Source of the DNA: Acinetobacter courvalinii
GTDB lineage: Bacteria > Pseudomonadota > Gammaproteobacteria > Pseudomonadales > Moraxellaceae
NCBI RefSeq assembly: GCF_014635545.1
Contig: NZ_BMDA01000001.1
Location: forward strand, 326,739 to 390,738
Direction: 5' to 3'
Length of the DNA stretch: 64,000 nt
Of this stretch, positions 9,425 through 19,443 are shown piece by piece; the first letter of the stretch is position 1, and each line of letters starts with the position of its first letter. A model generated the notes under the pieces. The model did no database searches. It was not told the DNA's origin and worked only from the letters and a program-made list of their open reading frames with translations. Both the position numbers and the translations under genes were made by a program.

Positions 9425-11883
9425 TGGGTGGATTATTTGGTGGTACTACGATTAGTACAACGGATCCCCGTATTAACTCTATGCGGATCCAGCAATCAGC
9501 ATACGGGCTTTGTCAGCCTTTGGTTTATGGTAAAACCCGTGTAGCTGCAAACATGTTTTGGTACGGTGATTTTTGAGCAAAACCTCATACTACGGTTGAG
9601 AAACCAGACGGTAAGGGGGAAGCAGTAAAACCAGCGATACTATATTTAGTTATAGTATTTCACTCATGCTGGGGTTATGCGAAAACCAAATTAAAAAGAT
9701 TGGCTTGATAAAGAACAGTACATACCAAAGCAGAAAGGTTCTATTACGCTAGATCCAATCGACCTGCTAAAGTTTGAATTATTTGATGGTAATAATAACC
9801 CGCCTTGGGGAGTAGTTACAAAGCATCTTGATCAGGCAATTAACTACCCATATTTGGGATATGTAGCATGTGCTAATTATGAGATGGGAAATAGTGCCAG
9901 TCTTTCAAATCATAACTTTGAAGTAATTAGCGCTATTACGCTATCAGACAGTATTGATGATGCTAATCCGGCAGATGTGATTGAGGACTTTATTACACAT
10001 CCACGCCATGGGGGCAGCACCTAATTTAAATAGGGCTGATTTAGAAGAGTTCCGTACTTATTGTCGTGCAGCCAATCTCTTAATTAGTCCTGCATTCACC
10101 GAATAGCGAGCTGCTTATGAAACAATTAATGAGATTGTTGAGGCTGTATAAATTGTGCTGTGGTACCAAGTCCAGACGGTTTAAATATCCGTTCTTATGG
10201 CGATTCAGCAATTACTGGAAACGGCGCTACTTTTACACCAGATCTCACACCGGTTTATCATTTAACTGATGATGATTTTATTAGTGATGATGAACCAGTA
10301 CGAGTTCGCCGTAGCCGTGATACTGATGCTTATAATCATGTGCAGATTGAATACATCAATCGCTACAACCAGTACAACACAGAAACGACTGAGGCCAAGG
10401 ACCAAGCAAAAATTGAAATGTTTGGGCTAAGTACTCAGGATCCCGTAGAAAGTCATTACTTCTGTGAGCCTAAAATAGCGAGTCATGCTGCATAGTTTTG
10501 TTTACAACGATTGCTTTATGTGCGTAATGAATATGAGTTTACCTTAGGTTGGAAGTATTGCCGTTTAGAGCCAATGGATATTGTTACCATTACAGACGTA
10601 GCATTGGGCTTAAATCAATGCCCTGTCCGTATCACACGTATTGAAGAAGACGAGTTCGGTGAATTAACCATCACGGCTGAAGAACTGGCCATAGGTTTAA
10701 GATCTGCCATTGAATATGATTCACAGGCATCTAATGGTTATCAAGGTGGTAACAAAGAACCGGGAAATATTAATACTCCAGCTATCTTTGAGCCTCCGTT
10801 AGATTTAACGGATGGAAAGAATCAAGTATGGGTAGCTGTATCAGGTGGCATTAATTGGGGGAATTGTAATGTGTGGACCAGCCTTGATAATACGACTTAT
10901 GAAATGATTGGCATAATTTATGGCTCTGCACGATACGGCCATCGATACGGATGATACGGCTTTACAGGTTGAGCTAAATACAGCAAATCGTATTCTCAGT
11001 GGAACCTTACAAGATGCTCAAGCCGATCAAATGCTTTGTAAAGTAGGTGATGAGTATTTTAATTATCAAGTGGCCACTTTAAACGGATCTGGTCTTTATA
11101 CCTTAAGTGATGTGCTACATGGGCGTTTTGATGATGCTCAGATTCATAACGCTGGTGAGCCTTTTGTGAGTCTTGATCGGGCAATTTTTGAATATCTATA
11201 CAATGAAATCTTGTGGGTAAACAGATCTTCTTAAAGTTCACTAGCTTTAACGGTTCGAAGCGCAAAGAACAGACATTAGATGAGGTAACAGCATACAGCT
11301 ATACACTATCTGGCGGACGTCCTGCGGGTGTGAAGGGCTTATCACTAATCGCTGTTTGTTGGAACTACATTTAAAGTTCAATGGCAAAGCTCAGCAGGTG
11401 CAGACGGTTATCGTATGCAAGTCTGGTCGAATGATGCAATGATTCGTGAAGTTGATACAACAAATAGGGATTACAGTTATTCGATAGAAGAGGCTAAGAC
11501 TGATGGAATAGGCCGAGCTTATACAATTTGTGTAGCCAGTAAGGACGGCTACCAGATCAGCACCTATGCTGAATTAAGTATTAGCAATCCCGTACCGCCA
11601 GTGCTCCTAAATGTTTATACAGCTGCTACGGTTGATTCAATTACAGTGAATTGGGTACCGAGCGAAGTGCCAGACCTGAAAAACTATGCTGTATGGCTCA
11701 GCATGACTTCTAATTTTGATCCTACACAAATGCCGCCAACTTGGACCAGCAAAGATTTAACAACTACTTTTGGAGACCTACAGCCAACAACCCCATATTA
11801 CATTCGTGTCGCTGTACGTGATCTATGGGAAAACACAGTCTGGAACTATATATAAATCAGATTACTCAAAGTACTTCTGAAGC
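9424..11883 (+). pseudogene. Phage tail-tip host-specificity protein (GTA TIM-barrel / gpJ-like), multiply broken
   Basis: Starts at ATG 9424 (MGGLFGGTTIS) and can be followed in pieces to the TAA at 11881-11883 (NQITQSTSEA). Breaks seen are TGA at 9574-9576, where Trp would fit, frame changes after 9600, TAG at 10104-10106, a shift near 10150, TAG at 10493-10495, a shift near 10920, another near 11235-11400 and a last one near 11850. Pieces such as RLLYVRNEYEFTLGWKYC, LEPMDIVTITD and fibronectin-like PVPPVLLNVYTAATVDSITV identify the family. Intact homologues are far longer than any piece here. Confidence 0.8.
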
Positions 11884-11902
11884 TTAATTTAAATTAATTC
11901 AT

Positions 11903-11927
11903 AGCACCCAAACGGGTGCTTTTTTTG
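11903..11927 (+). terminator. Rho-independent terminator after tail-tip gene
   Basis: AGCACCC, AAAC loop, GGGTGCT, then seven T. Confidence 0.9.
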
Positions 11928-11948
11928 CCTACTTCTGGAGTAAAAGGC

Positions 11949-12329
11949 ATGGAACCAGTTTCTACAAGCGGTTTAACAGCACTATTAAAATTTTATGGGG
12001 CGGCAATTATGGTGACTTTAGGTGTTACGTTAGTTGTATTGATGACACGTATGCCACGGTCACCTCAAGAGTGGGCAGTGGGCTTGATCTGTACGGTTAT
12101 ATCAAGTTTGGCGGGCGGTTCATTCATTATTGTGAAGTGGGGGCTTTATGAATGGATTACGGATATTTGGGGAATGATTGCATTTGGTGGGTTCTTCTTT
12201 ATTTGTGGGATTTCCGGCTGGGCTTTGGTCCGATGGATTATTAACTTTATTGATAAACAAGAAGGTAAGACGATAGTCGAAGTAATCAAAGAAGTTAAGA
12301 AAGCTAGAAGAGACATTGAAAACATTTAA
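11949..12329 (+). CDS. Putative phage holin
   Basis: 126 residues from ATG 11949, chosen because CTGGAGTAAAAGG lies just upstream; the earlier in-frame start overlaps the terminator. Three hydrophobic segments lie at about residues 10-35, 45-65 and 75-100, followed by a charged, basic C-terminal tail. Size, membrane layout and position between the tail genes and the lysozyme fit a holin that opens the inner membrane for lysis. The frame is intact. Confidence 0.65.
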   Translation: MEPVSTSGLTALLKFYGAAIMVTLGVTLVVLMTRMPRSPQEWAVGLICTVISSLAGGSFIIVKWGLYEWITDIWGMIAFGGFFFICGISGWALVRWIINFIDKQEGKTIVEVIKEVKKARRDIENI

Positions 12330-12330
12330 T

Positions 12331-12354
12331 GCCGCCTTCGGGCGGTTTTGTTTG
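12331..12354 (+). terminator. Rho-independent terminator after holin
   Basis: CCGCC, TTCG loop, GGCGG, then TTTTG. It starts right after the holin stop. Confidence 0.85.
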
Positions 12355-12442
12355 GAAGTACACGTATAAGAGAGAAACTACCTGTTGTCCCTGCAAGCCC
12401 TGACTACTACGAAAACTTATTGGCAACTAATATTATGAAACG

Positions 12443-12470
12443 ACCACCTTCGGGTGGTAATTCTTTTTTT
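12443..12470 (+). terminator. Rho-independent terminator in lysis region
   Basis: ACCACC, TTCG, GGTGGT, AATTC, then seven T. Confidence 0.8.
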
Positions 12471-12629
12471 ACGGGTAGGAAAACGTGTATGAAGCGTGCG
12501 TCAACTAACAGAAACAATTTTTTAACAAAGTCATAGGAAGTCCTTTAGCCTGATATTAAAAAACGGATGGGAGTAAAGTTCGTCTATTAATTCTATGGGA
12601 AGTAAGAAATGTACTTTATTCCAAAAAAG

Positions 12630-12664
12630 CAAAAAACCAGTGTTGGCGCACTGAGGTTTTTTAT
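12630..12664. terminator. Hairpin terminator in lysis region
   Basis: AAAAAACCAGTG, short loop, CACTGAGGTTTTTT; one mismatch in the stem. It works on either strand. Confidence 0.7.
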
Positions 12665-12704
12665 CAACTTAGCCTGAGTTAGATTAAGGAGAAGATATAT
12701 CTAT

Positions 12705-12854
12705 ATGGAGAATTTTAAACCAATAGTGGAGCTTATGAAAGTGTCTATTGAAAAGCACGGCTTATGGTAAACAATAGTTGCGTTTATTCTTTTGTTTTCC
12801 ATACCAATCTTAATGTGGAAGTTGGATGTAATAATTGCTTCTATAAAAGCATGA
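12705..12854 (+). pseudogene. Small phage membrane protein with in-frame TAA
   Basis: A 50-codon frame with a strong AAGGAGAAG ribosome site. It reads MENFKPIVELMKVSIEKHGLW, then TAA at 12768-12770, then TIVAFILLFSIPILMWKL and onward to TGA 12852. The second half is one hydrophobic span. A CAA-to-TAA change would explain the stop. Probably a small inner-membrane protein of the lysis cassette. Confidence 0.6.
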
Positions 12855-12872
12855 ACCAAACTGAAAATCTGT

Positions 12873-12895
12873 GCCACCTACGGGTAGCTTTTTTA
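12873..12895 (+). terminator. Degenerate hairpin terminator before lysozyme
   Basis: GCCACC, TACG, GGTAGC, then six T. Compared with the TTCG-loop terminators nearby, the loop and one stem pair have changed. Confidence 0.6.
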
Positions 12896-12913
12896 TATCT
12901 ATAGGAAAGTGAA

Positions 12914-13239
12914 ATGAATATTGAACAATATCTTGAAGAACTCATTAAGCGTGAAGGTGGTTATGTAAATAACCCAGCAGATCGAGTAGGGGCAACTAAA
13001 TATGGCATTACTGAAGCAGTTGCTCGAGCAAATGGGTTCAAAGGTAATAATCGAGATTTACCACTTGATTTTGCTAAAGCCATTTATAAAAAACAATATT
13101 GGACAGCTCCGCGATTTGATCAAGTTAATGCAATTAGTTGGGCAGTAGCTAAATATCATGCAAGGCCAACGCTACATTGAAATTTTTGAGCGCAACCCTA
13201 GTCAGGAACAATTTTTCTATGGTTGGCTATTCCAATAGA
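12914..13239 (+). pseudogene. Phage lysozyme (GH108 type), internally deleted
   Basis: The first 80 or so codons give the glycosyl hydrolase 108 opening, with the catalytic Glu in LIKREGGYVNNPADR and then GATKYGITEAVARANG; the usual GG before ATKYG is VG. The open frame stops at 13180. The family C-terminus, QGQRYIEIFERNPSQEQFF and YGWLFQ, is found in another frame at 13159-13239. A middle portion of about half the domain is missing between INAISWAVA-like sequence and QGQRYIE. It is most likely inactive. Confidence 0.8.
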
Positions 13240-13491
13240 ACTTCTGTATGACAACTGATATGGACTAGCTGGAAATAAAATTAATCATAATACTCTTTTA
13301 ATAAATTTTAGAAATAATAATGAATTATGTTAATGAGTTTGTTGAGGAGGCTTAGGATATGCAGCCATCGACCTTTCTTTTTTAAACTCTAGGATTTATC
13401 CGTGTTTTAATTTATTATAAAAATATTTTTGGAGAATTGGTATATATACGTGTTCACTAATTATATAAAAATAACTTTTATTAAAATATGG
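13240..13491. other. AT-rich intergenic region in prophage
   Basis: No gene or clear structure seen. It marks the boundary between lysis remnants and cargo genes. Confidence 0.5.
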
Positions 13492-14127
13492 ATGTCATTA
13501 TTCGCAAGTAAAGGCGAGTTAAAAAGTTTACACCATGATACAGTAAAGATTCTTGGTAACTATCTACCACTTTCAGTTTGTGATGAAATTATTAAACGTT
13601 TTGAACTTATTGAAAAGAATGCAAATTATTCATATCGGTGGAGTGATGCTCTTGAGTCTAATACGCGTCTATGGTGTTTTGAGAAAGAAATAAAAGAATT
13701 ATTACCTCACTTTGAGGTCGACCGATGGATACGTGCATCGGATGCGTATACTGGTCGTGACACACAGTCCTGGTGTCTAATGGCAAATCGTATTATTTCT
13801 AAAGAGAACAATTTAGGCTCAGGTGGTGGATTACATCGAGATTCACCCTTTTCACATCAAATAAAATTTATTTGGTATTTGAATGATGTCAATGGATTTA
13901 ATGGAGCTTTCCAATATTTACCGGGTACACATACTGATATTTGGTGGAGCCGTAAGTTATTTCCACTTGGAGAACACCGATTCCCAAATGTTGAAACTCC
14001 AAATGGTATGAAGGAAGTGCATGCTAAAGCTGGAACTCTATTAATTTGTGATAAAAAATGTATTCATAGGGGAAAACCTCTACAGAATGGAATACGTTAT
14101 ATACTTTTTATGATAGCAAAGGTATAG
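13492..14127 (+). CDS. Phytanoyl-CoA dioxygenase-like (PhyH) Fe(II)/2-oxoglutarate oxygenase
   Basis: 211 residues from ATG 13492 (an upstream in-frame TTG at 13429 would add a hydrophobic leader). The facial-triad pattern is visible: HRD in GGGLHRDSPF, then FQYLPGTHTD and the distal CIHRGKPLQNGIRYIL with His and Arg for 2-oxoglutarate. The substrate is unknown. It lies between the lysis remnants and the integrase, the usual place for cargo genes, and is uninterrupted although the phage genes around it are broken. That suggests recent arrival or useful function. Confidence 0.75.
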   Translation: MSLFASKGELKSLHHDTVKILGNYLPLSVCDEIIKRFELIEKNANYSYRWSDALESNTRLWCFEKEIKELLPHFEVDRWIRASDAYTGRDTQSWCLMANRIISKENNLGSGGGLHRDSPFSHQIKFIWYLNDVNGFNGAFQYLPGTHTDIWWSRKLFPLGEHRFPNVETPNGMKEVHAKAGTLLICDKKCIHRGKPLQNGIRYILFMIAKV

Positions 14128-14343
14128 ATAAAATTTTAAAACAAAGTGGTTTAATGCCCTAATTAACCTAAATGATATATAAGTCTTAGGTTTTAAAAAG
14201 AAAGAGGGGCACGTCGCCTTTCAAGTTATTCAGCAGGATTTTTGCTTCTTTGTGTACTTATCAACTATACTATAAAATAAATCCTCCAAATTATAAAATA
14301 ATTGGTTTAAACAGAATTTAAGTTATAAAAGGAAGAAATTAAA

Positions 14344-15489
14344 ATGTCTAATTTTTCTTTGAAAATAATAGGATTAATAACAATTTTAGGTTTATCTGCA
14401 TGTGGAGGAGATGACTCAGATAGCACACCACCAAAAAAGGAACCATCCCCAATAACTTATGTAACTATTAAGGGTACAGCAATTTCACGAGATATTTTAT
14501 CAGATGCAACTGTGACAGCCCGATGTAAGGATGATTCTGGATTTAAAAGTATTGTTAAAACAGACGTGAAAGGAAATTGGGAAGGACAGGTTAAATCAGA
14601 TCAATTACCTTGTCGCTTGAAAGTAGCAAAGAATGATCATGCTAATATGACACATTATAGCGTTATATTTAACTCAACTGATCATATTAATATAACTCCT
14701 TTTACAGACTTGGCGATTGCTTACAGACCAGGATATGCATATCTTCCTAGTGATCTGTACAATATGCACGGAAATCAAATTAATTATTCGATACTTCAGA
14801 AAAAATTGAATAATAACAATAATCTTCTGGTAAAAAATCTTATTGAAGGGGGGTATGATATTGATCCATTGTCTCAATTTTTTACCGATGTTATCGATCT
14901 TGAAGGCAAGATACTTGATAATATTAAAGGACTAAGAATAGCAATAGATCTTATCTTTGGTGAATATGGTTATTACTTGGAACACATCTATAAATATAAT
15001 TTTTTTATACCAAATAAATTTTCTGTTAATATCCCCGTAATCTTTCCAAATTTAGAAGCATGTAAACCAGGACTAACCCCTGATATCTATACAAATTGTT
15101 CTAATGATGTACTTGGTGATTTTACAGTTAATGAGTTGATTACAAATGATCGAAAAAAGACATGTGTTTTAGAAAAACAAGGAGAGAATATTCAATATAT
15201 TGGAAATGAAATGCACTTAGTACCGAATGAGGAGGTGCAAGAATCAATATATATGGCAGGTGGATACTACGATAGCGCATTAAAAATTTTGGATAATGGC
15301 TATAAGCTATCAACATATATTGAAAGCTTTGTACCCATAATACATGGCATGGTATATAAACTTGACGTAAGTATTTCAAAAGAAGGGAAAATAAATGGTG
15401 TAAATGTTACTTTGCTTGAAGGTTCTATTCGTGAAATTGATCATAGTGTAATTAAATTTCCTGATGAATATCTCTGTGGCTTTGATTAG
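14344..15489 (+). CDS. Predicted lipoprotein, unknown function
   Basis: 381 residues with a lipoprotein signal (GLITILGLSAC, Cys at residue 20) followed by a Gly/Asp/Ser-rich linker. The first domain, about residues 38-110, looks like a carboxypeptidase-regulatory or bacterial Ig-like fold: GTAISRDILSDATVTA with KTDVKGNWEGQV. The remainder is not recognised. A GGAAG ribosome site precedes the start. It is an intact cargo gene inside the prophage. Confidence 0.7.
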   Translation: MSNFSLKIIGLITILGLSACGGDDSDSTPPKKEPSPITYVTIKGTAISRDILSDATVTARCKDDSGFKSIVKTDVKGNWEGQVKSDQLPCRLKVAKNDHANMTHYSVIFNSTDHINITPFTDLAIAYRPGYAYLPSDLYNMHGNQINYSILQKKLNNNNNLLVKNLIEGGYDIDPLSQFFTDVIDLEGKILDNIKGLRIAIDLIFGEYGYYLEHIYKYNFFIPNKFSVNIPVIFPNLEACKPGLTPDIYTNCSNDVLGDFTVNELITNDRKKTCVLEKQGENIQYIGNEMHLVPNEEVQESIYMAGGYYDSALKILDNGYKLSTYIESFVPIIHGMVYKLDVSISKEGKINGVNVTLLEGSIREIDHSVIKFPDEYLCGFD

Positions 15490-15576
15490 AATCATCATGA
15501 AAGTGTAGACGTTTATCCTATGCATTTTAGACTGCTGCCACTTATTATATAGTCATGGTATTTGACCCGCGTCCGT

Positions 15577-15600
15577 AAGCCCTGATTAAGGGGCTTTTTA
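15577..15600. terminator. Hairpin between lipoprotein and integrase
   Basis: AAGCCC, loop TGATTAAG, GGGCTT, then TTTTA; placed between convergent genes. Confidence 0.7.
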
Positions 15601-16615
15601 TTATGCCGCAGCTAACATCTTGGCAATTTCAGATGCAGTAGGATTGTAATAAGTATTCACCAAAACACTAATCGTTTTATGGCCAGTAATCTTCGCTAGG
15701 ATCTCTACTGGTAAACGGTAGTTATGAACAAAATGTGTAATAGCTTCATGACGTGTATCATGAAACTTAATAACACCGTCTAAGCCAACTCGACGTAAGT
15801 TACGTTGCGATATTAATCGAAAGGCATTAGATGTAAGAGAAACCATACGGTTATCATCAGGATCGTCTGGTAGCCAAGAAAGTAGCTCTTTTGCCTTAGC
15901 GGTTAAAGGCACATCACGAGAAGTACCATTCTTAGTATCTAATAGGTGAATGAAATTGGGAAATATTAATCGCTTCTCTACACTAAGTATTTCACCTTTA
16001 CACATTGCAGTTTCAAGCGCAAATAGAAATGACCAGGCAACTCGGTGTCTTGGCTGAAAAGATACTTTTCCCCATTCATAATCGAGCCCAGCTAAAACAG
16101 CATCTATATGGTTCTTATAAATCCTTTGATTACGTGGAGCAGGAGCAGTAGGTTTTGATATTTCTTTAAATGGGTTTTCTTTAGTTAAAAATAACTCTTT
16201 CTGGGCAAAGTCAAAAACTGAACTATACATTGCCATTTCTCGAATGACTGTTGCACCTTTAACTTGTTTTAGTCTTTTATCATGCCATTGTTTAACTAAC
16301 GCTGGTGTCAGGTCGTGAATTGATTAATCTGCTAATTTCCCCCCAGTTTTTCTTTAGACATTTAAGCATTTGAACAATTAAGCGGGCAATCTTCATTTTT
16401 CTGCCTTCTTCTTGATAGTACTGTTCAAAAAGAGCATAGAAGGAGATATGGATTTTTTCAGGCTCAGGGTTAGCCTGTTGAGATTGTAATTCTAATAATT
16501 TTTTTGCGGCCCATTGTTCACACTCGCTCGCAGTATCTCGAGTAGCTGTGTAACGTTTTCCTAAGTAACGAACAGTGATGCGCCACGCGTCCCGGCGCTT
16601 AACCGGCTTTTGCAT
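15601..16615 (-). pseudogene. int: Prophage tyrosine integrase, frameshifted and catalytically altered
   Basis: The gene starts at ATG 16615 (MQKPVKRRDAWRITVRYLGK) and ends at 15601. The N-terminal part runs to 16292 and the catalytic part continues in another frame (LTPALVKQWHDKRLKQVKG, then MAMYSSVFDFAQ), so there is a frameshift near 16320. In the catalytic domain FHDTRHEA, ITGHKT and the Tyr of NTYYNP are present. The first catalytic Arg, expected in ETAMRKGE, is Cys (codon TGT at 16000-16002), a single C-to-T change. It is adjacent to its target tRNA-Gly. Excision by this protein is very unlikely. Confidence 0.9.
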
Positions 16616-16766
16616 AATAACACTCCAAATTTCGTGGTGTCGCAACGGAAATATAAAGCGTTTTTTAATGCGAATTTTGACTAGATAAAGCTGACTGATC
16701 GACAAAAAAAACAGGCTACATAACTCATTAAAGTTATGCAGCCTATTGATTTTAATACATAAAATC

Positions 16767-16843
<77 letters not shown>

Positions 16844-16905
16844 AATAGGACGCATTATAGAGAGTTTCATTCAAGTGTCAACTCTCTATAGTGCTAAGTG
16901 TTGAA

Positions 16906-18339
16906 TTAATCAGCACGTCGCCAGATCGTACCTTGACGTGTATCTTCCAAAACTACACCCTGATCAAGTAAAGACTGGCGGATGCCGTCAGCTTTGGCAA
17001 AATCTTTGGCTTTTTTCGCGTCAACGCGTTGCTGAATGAAGTCTTCAATCTCAGCATCAGAGAGGCTTAAGGCTTCCTGACCAATATCCGACTTCAGGAA
17101 CTCATCTACATCATGCTGAACTAGACCCAGAATATGGGTTAAATGACGTAGGGTAGAGTAAAGAGCCGTTGCCTGCTCTACTTGCTCTTCTTTCACCGCA
17201 CGATTGAGTTCTTTATTGAGTTCAAATAGTACTGCCATGGCTTCAGCAGTATTGAAATCATCGCACATTGCATTGTTAAAGCGTTCCACAAAGTTTTGTT
17301 CTAAAGTCTCAATCGTTTTTTGACCATAGACTTGCTGATAGGCTTTGAAAGAATGATAGAAACGGCTAAGCGCGGTTTTTGCTTCTTTTAATGCCACATC
17401 AGAAAAGTTAACTGGACTGCGATAATGCGACGACACAATGAAGTAGCGAATCACTTCTGGATGAAACTTCTCCATCACATCGCGGATGGTAAAGAAGTTG
17501 CCTAAAGACTTAGACATTTTCTCGCCATCGACATTGATGAAGCCGACATGCATCCAGTAATTGACATATTGTTCGCCAGTTGAGGCTTCACTTTGTGCGA
17601 TTTCATTTTCATGATGCGGGAACATCAGATCTGAACCACCACCATGAATATCGAAATGATTGCCTAGGCAGCAAGTCGACATTGCAGAACATTCAATATG
17701 CCAGCCTGGACGGCCCTTACCCCAAGGTGAAGCCCATGCAGGTTCATTTTCTTTGGCATGTTTCCACAGCACAAAGTCAAAGGGATGTTTCTTTTCCACT
17801 TCGACATCAACGCGTTCAGATGCACCCGCTTGCATGTCGTCCAGTTTACGGCCAGATAGACGACCGTATTTATCGAATTTGCTTACTTCAAAATAAACAT
17901 CGCCATTGCTGGAAGGGTAAGCAGCCCCTTTATCAACCAAGGTGTTAATCATGCTTTGCATTTGATCAATATATTCAGTTGCTTTGGGTGCTTCATCCGG
18001 TGCCGCACAGCCCAGGTTGGCTGCATCTTCATTCATGGCATCGATAAAACGTGCCGTGAGCTGTTGAATGCTTTCACCATTTTCGTTGGCACGGGCAATG
18101 ATCTTGTCATCAATGTCGGTAATGTTGCGAATATAGCGAACTTTCCAGCCTTGGCTACGCAAGAAGCGAATGATGTAGTCAAATGCAACCATAACCCGAG
18201 CGTGCCCGATATGACAGTAATCGTAAACCGTCATACCACAGACATACATATCGATTTGACCTTCTTTGCGTGGGACAAATTCAACTTTTTTACGTTGCTC
18301 AGAGTTATATAGAACAAAAGGTTGCATAAGGGTTTTCAA
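16906..18339 (-). CDS. cysS: Cysteinyl-tRNA synthetase
   Basis: 477 residues, usual length. It charges tRNA-Cys with cysteine. The class I signatures are HIGH ([10 protein letters not shown], about residues 40-50) and KMSKS ([12 protein letters not shown], about 270). Zinc ligands are visible as Cys in [12 protein letters not shown] and in the WHIECSAMS / [18 protein letters not shown] region. The C-terminal part is the helical DALR-like domain. It lies just downstream of the tRNA-Gly gene on the same strand. Confidence 0.98.
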   Translation of the reverse strand: MKTLMQPFVLYNSEQRKKVEFVPRKEGQIDMYVCGMTVYDYCHIGHARVMVAFDYIIRFLRSQGWKVRYIRNITDIDDKIIARANENGESIQQLTARFIDAMNEDAANLGCAAPDEAPKATEYIDQMQSMINTLVDKGAAYPSSNGDVYFEVSKFDKYGRLSGRKLDDMQAGASERVDVEVEKKHPFDFVLWKHAKENEPAWASPWGKGRPGWHIECSAMSTCCLGNHFDIHGGGSDLMFPHHENEIAQSEASTGEQYVNYWMHVGFINVDGEKMSKSLGNFFTIRDVMEKFHPEVIRYFIVSSHYRSPVNFSDVALKEAKTALSRFYHSFKAYQQVYGQKTIETLEQNFVERFNNAMCDDFNTAEAMAVLFELNKELNRAVKEEQVEQATALYSTLRHLTHILGLVQHDVDEFLKSDIGQEALSLSDAEIEDFIQQRVDAKKAKDFAKADGIRQSLLDQGVVLEDTRQGTIWRRAD

Positions 18340-18572
18340 ACACTCTACAAAAATCGTTATTCATCATAACGTATGCACCATATTTCATAAAGTTATCAGC
18401 AGAAAAAAAGATGATTAGCTAGATGTGGATTGGAATGACTAAATTCTGTTTTAGAGCCTAATAAATTTCAATAGAGGATCATTCGTTGAATCAAGCTGAA
18501 AGCAAGGCATTGTAGAGAAGCAAATTTATTTGAAAATGAATTTAATACGAGTCAAGATGTTTAGAAATTTCA

Positions 18573-19235
18573 GTGGCTAAGAACGATATGTTTTCTACAG
18601 AGAACCCTTTTAAAAAAGTAGGTGTTGTACTTCTAGTCATCGGTGTTCTTGATATTATTTTGATGATTTATTGCATTATCAATCAAATTGGTTACTCATC
18701 CAGTTTTAATATATTCGCTGTGATTGTTGGTATTCTTCTTCTAAAGAGCAGTGTCAAGACAGCACGTATAGCACGATGGTTGAGTGTATTCTTCTTTATC
18801 ATGTTTATTGGGATTATTATAGGTGCAAGCCTATTGATGCCTTTTGACCTGTTAAAACTACAAATAAAATTGAATACGTGGTCTGCGGTAGTCTTTTTCC
18901 TGTTCATGATGTTCTTGCTCTACTTTTTGATCTGGATTTATCGTCAGCTTTCCTCTCCCCATGCATTGAGACGATTAGCTCAAGCAGGCTATGCAACGGA
19001 TAGACCTTTGTCAGCTTATCTGTCTGCAACCTTCCTGTTTATCTTTATGATCGGAATGTTTATTTTCTTACAAGGTAGTGAGTCAGAGAAGAAAGCTAAG
19101 AAATTGGCTCAGCAACAACTTGGCTCTGGTTTCCAGTACTATGTTTCTAGTATTTCTTTTTCTGAAAATTCAGGGCAGGCAAATGTAGTTGCATATTCAG
19201 ATAAGGAAATTCGGAATGTTCCGGTAAGTTGGTAA
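18573..19235 (+). CDS. Multi-pass membrane protein, unknown function
   Basis: 220 residues with about five hydrophobic segments (roughly 15-35, 42-58, 65-90, 105-125 and 150-165) and a soluble C-terminal stretch of 50 residues after QGSESEKKAKK. I do not recognise the family. The start is GTG 18573; ATG 18588 is possible. It stands alone between cysS and kdsD. Confidence 0.65.
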   Translation: MAKNDMFSTENPFKKVGVVLLVIGVLDIILMIYCIINQIGYSSSFNIFAVIVGILLLKSSVKTARIARWLSVFFFIMFIGIIIGASLLMPFDLLKLQIKLNTWSAVVFFLFMMFLLYFLIWIYRQLSSPHALRRLAQAGYATDRPLSAYLSATFLFIFMIGMFIFLQGSESEKKAKKLAQQQLGSGFQYYVSSISFSENSGQANVVAYSDKEIRNVPVSW

Positions 19236-19443
19236 TCACGGTAAAATAAGCGATTGAAATATATTTTCCTTCGCTTTATGGCACTATCTGTGATCACTGA
19301 GTTGACTCATGGTTTTGAGTTATTTCTCTCCATTTTTCATGAAAACTTATACATTTAGAAACGTGCAGAATTCACAGTTATGTTAGAATCGCCTTCATTC
19401 TTTTGATTAAAATCATCTGCCGATTGGTAGATAGAGTATTATT

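Larger units (their letters stand above)
12355..12700. other. Decayed lysis-region DNA
   Basis: No intact gene. A short coding-like piece at about 12372-12440 reads EKLPVVPASPDYYENLLATN on the plus strand and could be the end of a small lysis protein. The rest is terminators and AT-rich sequence. Confidence 0.4.
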
